Shown: positions 1 through 4,787 of the stretch, piece after piece
Layout: the number at the start of each line of letters is the position of its first letter
How positions within the stretch are numbered: position 1 is the stretch's first letter
Assembly: GCA_028819675.1 (NCBI GenBank)
Contig: JAPPKT010000382.1
Coordinates: 1-6,219, forward strand
Length of the DNA: 6,219 bases
Direction: 5' to 3'
DNA from: Caldilineaceae bacterium
GTDB taxonomy: Bacteria; Chloroflexota; Anaerolineae; Caldilineales; Caldilineaceae
Made by a program: the position numbers and the translations under genes
The notes under the pieces: model-generated
Told to the model about the DNA's origin: nothing
What the model saw: only the letters and a program-made list of their open reading frames with translations
Databases searched by the model: none

Positions 1-46
1 CCCCCGCACAAGGGAGGGCCGAATAGGCCCGACCGCCCAGAAAAGC

Positions 47-76
47 AGTGGTCAGCAGTTAGTGGTCAGTGGTCAG
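47..76. repeat. Heptamer tandem repeat (AGTGGTC type), about 4 units
   Basis: Four consecutive 7-base units are visible: AGTGGTC (47-53), the degenerate unit AGCAGTT (54-60), AGTGGTC (61-67) and AGTGGTC (68-74), followed by a partial AG. Three of the units are identical. The array lies in noncoding DNA upstream of the aldolase promoter region. Its function is unknown. It could be a slippage-prone microsatellite or part of a dispersed intergenic repeat, and one window cannot separate these. Confidence 0.75.
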
Positions 77-193
77 AGAGGAGGCTTCCGGTGCAAGAGA
101 TTGGAACGGGAAGTGACCGCGGCTTGGTTGCGACCCCGGGGTATGCGAAAGTTCGCCTCCGTATTGGGATGCACCCTTCTTTCGCCACTCCGT

Positions 194-246
194 TTGTTGA
201 TGATATGTTGTACACTATAGTTAGACCCGAAATTGGTAGATATAAT
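194..246 (+). promoter_or_regulatory. Candidate sigma70-type promoters for the aldolase-kinase operon
   Basis: Two overlapping promoter-like arrangements are visible. P1 has TTGTTG at 194-199, a 16-base spacer and TATAGT at 216-221. P2 has a perfect TATAAT at 241-246, with a weak -35 (TAGTTA, 218-223) at 17-base spacing. This AT-rich stretch stands out from the GC-rich surroundings and lies just before the ATG at 267. P2 would give a leader of only about 12-15 bases. That fits the absence of any Shine-Dalgarno sequence before the ATG and would imply nearly leaderless translation. This is a consensus reading only, without transcript data. Confidence 0.45.
204..219. promoter_or_regulatory. Operator-like palindrome between the promoter elements
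   Basis: Sixteen bases form an imperfect palindrome: TAT, GT, the core TGTACA (209-214), CT, ATA. The centre lies between 211 and 212, and 12 of 16 positions are symmetric. It lies in the spacer of P1 and reaches the edge of its -10 and of the weak P2 -35, so a bound protein could block both promoters. A GT-AC core of this kind is seen in many operators of the FadR subgroup of GntR repressors, which often control sugar-acid genes. The regulator is not in this window, so the assignment is an inference. Confidence 0.35.
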
Positions 247-266
247 GAGCGAATCTTAATTCTGGC

Positions 267-932
267 ATGGACACTTCCGATAGAACAGTACAGTTGATCG
301 AGAAGGGCGGGGTGGTACCGGTCGTGCGGCTGCCGGACCTGGCGGGGGCCGTTGAGCTGGCGCGGGCGCTGCTGGACGGTGGGGTGACGGCGTTCGAGCT
401 GACGATGACGAGCCCGGGGGCGCTGGATGCGCTGACGCTGCTGCGGGAGGGCGTGCCGGCTTTCGGACGGGGCGAGGCGGCGCTGGGCATGGGGTCGGTG
501 CTGGACCGGAAGATGGGTGCGGAGGCGATCGCAAGGGGCGCGCAGTTTGTGGTGGCGCCGACGATGGACCTGCCCACGGTGAACTATTGCGCCGGGCTCG
601 GTGTGCCGGTGATGCCGGGGGCGTTCACGCCGACGGAGGCGCAGACGGCGTGGATGGCGGGCGCGGCGGTGGTGAAGATTTTTCCGGCGACCAAGCTGGG
701 GCCGGGATACTTCCAGGACATACTGGCGCCTCTGCCGCACCTGAAGCTGATGCCCACGGGCGGGGTTGACCTTGAGAACGCGGGCAGCTTTGTGCGTGCG
801 GGCGCGGTGGCGGTGGGGGTCGGCAGTGCGCTGGTGCGCAAGGATTGGGTGGCGGACGGCGACTGGCAGGCGATAACGGAGCAGGCTCGCAGGTTTGTGG
901 CAGCTGTAGGGGAGGCGCGGGCGGAGAAATGA
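267..932 (+). CDS. eda: KDPG/KHG-family aldolase (2-dehydro-3-deoxyphosphogluconate aldolase-like)
   Basis: This 221-residue cytoplasmic protein belongs to the class I KDPG/KHG aldolase family, which cleaves KDPG to pyruvate and glyceraldehyde 3-phosphate. Its length is typical. Visible marks in order are the N-terminal VVPVVRL (R21), the catalytic-Glu segment AFELTMTSPG (E44), GMGSVLD (75-80), PGAFTPTE (117-124), the Schiff-base lysine in VVKIFPA (K137), TGGV (164-167) and GVGS near 184-187, which line the phosphate site. The Arg that normally follows the catalytic Glu by four residues (R49 in E. coli Eda) is Thr here, so the acceptor specificity may differ. ATG 267 is the only usable start: an in-frame TGA lies at 246-248 and no start codon intervenes. 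No Shine-Dalgarno sequence is seen. The stop codon overlaps the start of the next gene (ATGA), so the two are probably translationally coupled. KDPG cleavage is favoured by the KDG kinase neighbour; a 4-hydroxy-2-oxoglutarate or KDPGal activity is possible. Confidence 0.9.
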   Translation: MDTSDRTVQLIEKGGVVPVVRLPDLAGAVELARALLDGGVTAFELTMTSPGALDALTLLREGVPAFGRGEAALGMGSVLDRKMGAEAIARGAQFVVAPTMDLPTVNYCAGLGVPVMPGAFTPTEAQTAWMAGAAVVKIFPATKLGPGYFQDILAPLPHLKLMPTGGVDLENAGSFVRAGAVAVGVGSALVRKDWVADGDWQAITEQARRFVAAVGEARAEK

Positions 933-1924
933 GCGGGTTTGAGGTAGTCACTCTGGGCGAGACGCTGCTGCGCATGGCGCCGCCGGGCCAGATGCGCATT
1001 GAACAGGCGGCATACTTTGAGCTGGAGGCGGGGGGAACGGAATCGAACACGGCGGTAGCGCTGGCCCGGCTGGGTGTGCGGACCACGTGGATTTCACGTC
1101 TGCCGGAGAATGCGCTGGGACGGCGGATCGCGCGCACGTTGATGGGACACGGGGTGGACACGTCGCACGTCGTCTGGGCAGAGGGCGAGCGGCTGGGAAC
1201 GTTTTTTGTGGAGTTCGGCGACGGGGCGCGGGCTACATCGATCATCTACGACCGGGCCAATTCGGCGGCGAGCCGCATGACACCGGATGAACTGCCGGAG
1301 GCGCTTTTCAGTGAGACGGGCGGGCGGCATCTGCACCTGACGGGGATCACGCTTGCGATCAGCGAGAGTTCGGCGGCGACGGCCTGGCGGGCATTGGAGC
1401 TGGCGCAGGCGGCCGGCTGGAGCGTGAGCTTCGATTTCAACTACCGGTCCATGCTGTGGAGTCCGGAGGCGTCACGCAAGGGTTGTCACCCCTTTGCGGA
1501 GAAGGCGGACATCGTATTTGCGCCGATTCGAGATGCGCAGACTCACTATGGTCTGCCGGAAGAGGTCACACCTGAGGAGGCGCTGACCGCGCTCAGGGAG
1601 CAGTTTCCGCGGGCGACGGTCATTCTGACGTTGGGCGCTGACGGTTCGATTGCGGCGGTACCGGGGCAGGCGCCGATTCGCCAGCCGATTTTTCCGGGGG
1701 GAGGAACGATCGGGCGCATCGGCGCGGGGGATGCTTTCACAGCGGGCGTTCTCTACCGTTACCTTCATCACGGGGGAGAGGCGCGGCTGGCCGACGCACT
1801 GAGGTGGGGCGCGGCGGCGGCGGCGATGAAGTATACGATCCCCGGTGACATGGGGCTGTTTGAGAGGGAGGAGGTGGCCGCGCTGGCGGAAGGCGGCGGC
1901 TATTCGGACGACGTCAGGCGATAG
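929..1924 (+). CDS. kdgK: 2-keto-3-deoxygluconate kinase, PfkB family sugar kinase
   Basis: This 331-residue cytoplasmic kinase would phosphorylate 2-keto-3-deoxygluconate to KDPG, the substrate of the aldolase encoded just upstream. PfkB marks are the N-terminal VVTLGETLLRM (6-16), the substrate-side motif GGTESNTAVALARLG (35-49), and the ATP/anion-hole motif GRIGAGDAFTAG (262-273) with the catalytic base D268. YDRANSAAS (107-115) and DFNYRSMLWS (169-178) resemble segments typical of KDG kinases rather than ribokinase or fructokinase. The reading frame is open further upstream to about 845, but those extra 28 residues (GC-rich, MGGGRRLAG...) overlap the aldolase and lie before the conserved N-terminus. 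The ATG at 929, overlapping the TGA at 930-932, is the sensible start. A GGAG-type sequence lies at 909-914 and another directly before the ATG. A 5-keto-gluconate or other 2-keto sugar kinase is the main alternative. Confidence 0.88.
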   Translation: MSGFEVVTLGETLLRMAPPGQMRIEQAAYFELEAGGTESNTAVALARLGVRTTWISRLPENALGRRIARTLMGHGVDTSHVVWAEGERLGTFFVEFGDGARATSIIYDRANSAASRMTPDELPEALFSETGGRHLHLTGITLAISESSAATAWRALELAQAAGWSVSFDFNYRSMLWSPEASRKGCHPFAEKADIVFAPIRDAQTHYGLPEEVTPEEALTALREQFPRATVILTLGADGSIAAVPGQAPIRQPIFPGGGTIGRIGAGDAFTAGVLYRYLHHGGEARLADALRWGAAAAAMKYTIPGDMGLFEREEVAALAEGGGYSDDVRR

Positions 1925-2027
1925 GGATCGCAGGCGCGAAGGGCAGGAGGGGGAGCCACGGCCATACGAGTACAACCTGATTTTGCATTCTTCTCCTCGG
2001 GCCGCAGCCGGCGGGCGGCAGATGGAA

Positions 2028-2058
2028 CCGGTGGTCGGAGCGGGCTCCTCGTTGCCGG
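2028..2058 (+). other. Possible RNA stem-loop in the leader of the J-like/SH3b gene
   Basis: CCGG (2028-2031) can pair with CCGG (2055-2058), continue through several G-U pairs, and close on an inner GGAG-CGGG-CTCC hairpin (2037-2048). It lies 12 bases before the ATG at 2071, in a 146-base gap with no clear promoter or Shine-Dalgarno sequence. There is no T-run, so it does not look like a terminator. GC-rich DNA makes such folds by chance, so this is weak. Confidence 0.2.
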
Positions 2059-2070
2059 AACGGGCCACGG

Positions 2071-3135
2071 ATGGTGGAAAACAGATCGCTGGAAAGCTAC
2101 TATCAGATATTGGGTGTTCAGCCCAACGCTTCGCAGGAGGTGCTTGACGCGGCCTACAGGCGCCAGGTGCGTCTGCATACGGGGGAGTATCTGGACGACG
2201 CCGCCCTGATCGCGGGGCCGAAACCGTCGGACCCAATTCTGGCGAAGGTGGATGAGGCGTACCGGCTTCTTTCCAATCCTCTGAAGCGCTGGACGCACGA
2301 CGAGGCGTTGAAGGAAGCGCGGCAGGTTCCGCTGACTGAGGAGGAGTTAGAGGTCGCCCGCAAACGAATCGAACCTCCGGACGCGTGGCTTTCGTACCAG
2401 CGCCTGGAGAACGGTTCGATCTATGTTCGGGTGGGCTGGGCGCAGGATTTCACGGCGATACACGAAGCGGTCAGTACGGCTATTCCGGAGACGGGGCGCA
2501 CGTACAATGCCAGGCTGAACGAGTGGCGCGTAGACCCGAGATACGAGCCCGAGCTGGCGGCTATTTTCGCGAATTTCGAACGGGCGGACGTACAGCGGCC
2601 GCCGCGGCTGGCAGGCCCTACCTACCAGGGTCCGGCTTATACACCGTCCCCGCAGCATATTCCCCAGGGGTGGAAGGGCTGGCCGTTTCTGATCATTGGC
2701 GGCCTCATCGTTGCAATTATCGGCGCGGTCCTGTTTCCGGCAAACCGGGGGGAGCCGGTCTCTGCGGGGGCGACGGCGACTGCGCTGGCGTTTATCAGTT
2801 CGTACGAGCCTCTGGAGAGCGACTTTGACACCGCGGGCACGGGTACGTATTCGGGGCTGACCGGCGCGCTGCTGCATCCGTCGGTCAATTTGCGTGGGCG
2901 GCCAGATGTTTCAGCACCTGTACTGAAGCTGCTCACGAACGACCAGACGTATCTAGTCATCGGCCGGTTGGAGAACGGCAGTTGGTATGTTGCTACAACC
3001 GGCGACAACACGGGCTGGATTGCCGCCTGGACGATAGGCGTTGACGGAGATCCGTTGAGTCTGCCTGTTTTTGGTGAAAACGATGCGTTGCCGCAGGGGG
3101 CGGACTCGGACAGTGCGGAAGGCGACTCCGAATAG
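2071..3135 (+). CDS. Membrane protein: degenerate J-like domain, single TM helix, SH3b domain
   Basis: This 354-residue protein of unknown function has three recognisable parts. Residues 8-80 resemble a DnaJ J domain: YYQILGVQPNAS, a helix-II-like AAYRRQVRLH, and DEAYRLLSNPLKR for helix III. The HPD tripeptide needed to stimulate DnaK is absent; the position reads HTG (36-38), and an acidic loop of about 20 residues follows. Residues about 105-171 form a small middle region of strand and helix character (GSIYVRVGW ... NEWRVDP). After a Pro-rich linker, residues 203-222 (GWPFLIIGGLIVAIIGAVLF) form a transmembrane helix. Residues about 265-323 form a bacterial SH3 domain (VNLRGRPDVSAPVL ... TGWIAAW), predicted to lie outside the cytoplasm. 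The tail is acidic. The start is set by the J-like domain beginning at residue 8; no Shine-Dalgarno sequence is obvious. The domain order suggests a scaffold or sensor linking the cytoplasm to the envelope. This is inferred, with no known relative named. Confidence 0.85.
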   Translation: MVENRSLESYYQILGVQPNASQEVLDAAYRRQVRLHTGEYLDDAALIAGPKPSDPILAKVDEAYRLLSNPLKRWTHDEALKEARQVPLTEEELEVARKRIEPPDAWLSYQRLENGSIYVRVGWAQDFTAIHEAVSTAIPETGRTYNARLNEWRVDPRYEPELAAIFANFERADVQRPPRLAGPTYQGPAYTPSPQHIPQGWKGWPFLIIGGLIVAIIGAVLFPANRGEPVSAGATATALAFISSYEPLESDFDTAGTGTYSGLTGALLHPSVNLRGRPDVSAPVLKLLTNDQTYLVIGRLENGSWYVATTGDNTGWIAAWTIGVDGDPLSLPVFGENDALPQGADSDSAEGDSE

Positions 3136-3156
3136 AAAGTAGCCGGCAGTTCATTC

Positions 3157-3197
3157 CCAAAAGCGAATACGGATGAAAATCGCTTCTTTCGTTTTGG
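3157..3197 (+). terminator. Stem-loop downstream of the J-like/SH3b gene, possible terminator
   Basis: CCAAAA (3157-3162) plus CGAA (3164-3167) pair with TTCG (3188-3191) plus TTTTGG (3192-3197), ten pairs with G3163 bulged. A shorter alternative fold pairs AAGCGA (3161-3166) with TCGCTT (3180-3185), followed by TTCTTTCGTTTT. The structure begins 21 bases after the stop codon at 3135. The shorter fold with its T-rich tail is the more terminator-like form. No clean run of Ts follows the longer one. Confidence 0.3.
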
Positions 3198-3209
3198 CGG
3201 GGGAGTGGA

Positions 3210-3223
3210 TAGAATAGTTATAG
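3210..3223 (+). promoter_or_regulatory. Weak -10-like sequences before the LysM-cytochrome gene
   Basis: TAGAAT (3210-3215, five of six matches to TATAAT) and TATAGC (3219-3224) lie about 100 bases before the ATG at 3322. TTGGCG (3194-3199) is 19 bases before TATAGC, which is slightly too far; no good -35 is found for TAGAAT. If a promoter is here, its transcript would carry the hairpin at 3242-3283 in its leader. Confidence 0.2.
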
Positions 3224-3241
3224 CGTAGCAGGACTGAAGCG

Positions 3242-3292
3242 AGAGAGGAGTTGATAGAGAGAACGAATCTCTAATTCCTCTCTTATTTTTAT
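3242..3292 (+). terminator. Long hairpin with T-run: terminator or leader attenuator
   Basis: The outer arm 3242-3252 (AGAGAGGAGTT) pairs with 3273-3283 (AATTCCTCTCT), eleven pairs with one G-T. After a three-base bulge the inner arm AGAGA (3256-3260) pairs with TCTCT (3268-3272) around a seven-base loop. TATTTTTAT follows directly (3284-3292). This is the form of an intrinsic terminator, although the stem has modest GC. It lies 107 bases after the J-like/SH3b stop and ends only about 30 bases before the next ATG. It could therefore stop the upstream transcript or attenuate the downstream gene. The opposite strand has no T-run on its side, so it looks one-directional. Confidence 0.5.
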
Positions 3293-3321
3293 CTCTTCGA
3301 AACGTAAGCAGAAGCAGAGAG

Positions 3322-4668
3322 ATGAGAAGGTCGGACAGAAAACCTGGATGGTACGGCCGTCTTCGCGGTGCAGGCATGCGCGCGGGTCTGCTGTCGCGCG
3401 GGGTGCTGCTGGTGGCACTGATCGTAACGGGCTTCACTGTTTATCGCTTATTCCGCGATAGTTCGACGGCAGACCAGGCAGTTGCGCTGGCGCAGCAAGG
3501 GGGCGAAGAGAGCGCGGCTACAGCGACACCGGAGGCGACGCCGGACAGCGCGAGACAGGCTGTGACGGGTTCGACCCAGTCGAGTGTGCAGGGGCGGGGC
3601 GAGGCGGCGGCACCGGTTGCGGACGCGGGGTTTGTGCGGCCGTACACGGTCGACAGTGGCCTGGATTACGTGTACACGGCGAGGATGGGGGAGCAGTGGT
3701 CTGTGATCGCCGGGAGATTCGATTTGGCGGCAGATCGGCTGAAAGAGGCCAATTCGGAGCTGTGGCTGCTGCGGGGGGAGGCGATTCGAGCGGGCGACCA
3801 GCTTGCCATACCCGGTCTCGGCGCGGATGCCGCGGTGCAGCCCGAGGTTTATGAGGTGCAGGCGGGAGATACGTGGGAGAGGATAGCCGGAAGGTTCTCG
3901 GTCACCTATCTTGATCTGCTGCTGGACAATTTCAGCTTGTGGGTATTGCGGGGTGTTGAGATTCAGGCCGGCGACGAGATAGCGATCCGACAACTGCCGG
4001 TCGCGGTGCGCAACGTGGGGGCAGCGCGCGGATGGGCGGGCGGGCCGCCTGTTCTTGCCTCTTCGTATGTCGCGACGAGAGAAGAGAGGGACCGGGCACA
4101 GACCACGGCCAACGAGTTGGGAACATATACCGTCCAGCCTGGGGACACATGGGAGAGCGTTGCGGAAGACACGGGTATCAACGTAGAGGCGCTGAAGGAG
4201 GTCAACGGCGAGTTCAGTGAGGGAGCGCTGCAGTCCGGAGATGTCTTGCGCATTTCGTGGATACTGCACGTGGCGCTGATGTTTCGCCAGGTTGAGGGAA
4301 ACGGCGTCCGAAGCGCGACGGACTTGAGCAACCTTCCCGAAGCGGAGCGGGCCGAGCTGGCGGCGCGGGGACTGACTGTGTACAAGGAGCAGTACTGCGG
4401 CGTCTGTCACCAGCTGGAAAGCGCGGGAACGAGAGGCATATTCGGACCCACGCACGGTGAGATGGTCGAGATGGCCGCAGCCCGGCTTGAGGATCCCGCC
4501 TACAGCGGCGACGCGACCGACGTGTATACCTACCTGTACGAGAGTATCATCGAGCCGGACAAGTACTATGTCGAGGGATATGCGCTGAGTCCCCACAAGA
4601 TGCCGTCCTATCGCCATATACCTGAGGAAGACCTGGAAGCGCTGATAGTATTCCTGGCGGGCGAGTAA
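3322..4668 (+). CDS. Membrane-anchored LysM-repeat protein with C-terminal cytochrome c domain
   Basis: This 448-residue protein would sit on the outer face of the membrane. A basic N-terminus is followed by a signal-anchor helix (about 24-42, LSRGVLLVALIVTGFTVYR), then a low-complexity Ala/Thr/Ser/Glu linker (about 46-105). Three LysM-like repeats follow: about 118-163 (divergent, MGEQWSVIAGRF), 177-223 (YEVQAGDTWERIAGRF) and 268-311 (YTVQPGDTWESVAEDTG). LysM domains usually bind peptidoglycan or other N-acetylglucosamine glycans. The C-terminal part (about 345-447) is a mono-haem cytochrome c domain with the haem motif CGVCH (C359, C362, H363), and M427 in HKMPSY as the probable sixth ligand. 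It ends in the usual helix (EDLEALIVFLAGE). The start at 3322 has a weak AGAAG seven bases upstream; M19 is a less likely alternative. The repeats probably hold an electron carrier at the cell wall, but donor and acceptor are unknown. Confidence 0.88.
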   Translation: MRRSDRKPGWYGRLRGAGMRAGLLSRGVLLVALIVTGFTVYRLFRDSSTADQAVALAQQGGEESAATATPEATPDSARQAVTGSTQSSVQGRGEAAAPVADAGFVRPYTVDSGLDYVYTARMGEQWSVIAGRFDLAADRLKEANSELWLLRGEAIRAGDQLAIPGLGADAAVQPEVYEVQAGDTWERIAGRFSVTYLDLLLDNFSLWVLRGVEIQAGDEIAIRQLPVAVRNVGAARGWAGGPPVLASSYVATREERDRAQTTANELGTYTVQPGDTWESVAEDTGINVEALKEVNGEFSEGALQSGDVLRISWILHVALMFRQVEGNGVRSATDLSNLPEAERAELAARGLTVYKEQYCGVCHQLESAGTRGIFGPTHGEMVEMAAARLEDPAYSGDATDVYTYLYESIIEPDKYYVEGYALSPHKMPSYRHIPEEDLEALIVFLAGE

Positions 4669-4669
4669 G

Positions 4670-4694
4670 AGCCCGGCAGGGGCCGTGCCAGGCT
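4670..4694 (+). other. Stem-loop directly after the LysM-cytochrome stop codon
   Basis: AGCC-C-GGCA (4670-4678) pairs with TGCC-A-GGCT (4686-4694), eight pairs with one C-A mismatch, around a seven-base G-rich loop. It begins one base after the TAA at 4666-4668. The sequence after it (TGTGCTGTTG) has no T-run, so intrinsic termination is doubtful. It could stabilise the 3' end or lower read-through to the propeller gene 119 bases on. Confidence 0.3.
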
Positions 4695-4771
4695 TGTGCT
4701 GTTGCAGGAAAAACCTGTTCGAAATGCGTTTGTGCGCCCCACGGTTGTCTGCACCAGTAAGGCGCGGCGCC

Positions 4772-4783
4772 GGGGAGGAGGAG
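4772..4783 (+). promoter_or_regulatory. Very strong Shine-Dalgarno sequence that sets the start of the propeller gene
   Basis: The purine run GGGGAGGAGGAG contains AGGAGG (4776-4781), placed six bases before TTG 4788 and twelve before GTG 4794. It is the best ribosome binding site in the window, and there is no in-frame ATG until codon 28, which lies inside the signal peptide. It therefore supports a non-ATG start, with TTG slightly favoured by spacing. Confidence 0.7.
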
Positions 4784-4787
4784 TCAA

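Noticed and set aside
16..30. Hairpin GGGCC-GAATA-GGCCC at the left edge.
   Set aside because: It has only five pairs and no T-run. The gene it might end is outside the window.
145..185. Inverted repeat GCGAAAG (145-151) and CTTTCGC (179-185) upstream of the promoters.
   Set aside because: Seven bases with a 27-base gap is within chance for this region and has no supporting context.
91..297. Plus-strand frame of 68 codons starting at GTG 91, with AGGAGG at 79-84.
   Set aside because: The ribosome binding site is tempting, but the frame runs through the promoter-like region, overlaps the aldolase start, resembles no family and differs in composition from the real genes.
845..928. Upstream extension of the kinase frame by 28 residues.
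   Set aside because: The extension overlaps the end of the aldolase, is Gly/Arg-rich and lies before the conserved N-terminus. The ATGA overlap start is better.
2401..2991. RLENGS followed by Tyr-Val occurs twice in the J-like protein (residues 111-118 and 299-307).
   Set aside because: It lies in two unrelated domains, and the surrounding sequence does not align, so it looks like coincidence.
2637..3437. Minus-strand frame of 266 codons across the gap between the J-like and LysM-cytochrome genes.
   Set aside because: It is low-complexity Ser/Pro/Arg sequence opposite two supported genes and over the hairpin region, with no recognisable domain.
3448..4617. Long minus-strand frame (389 codons) opposite the LysM-cytochrome gene.
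   Set aside because: Its translation is rich in Arg, Pro and His, shows no domains and lies wholly opposite a well-supported gene. High GC explains its length.
4705..4717. Small hairpin CAGG-AAAAA-CCTG between the cytochrome and propeller genes.
   Set aside because: Four pairs is too short to support a function.
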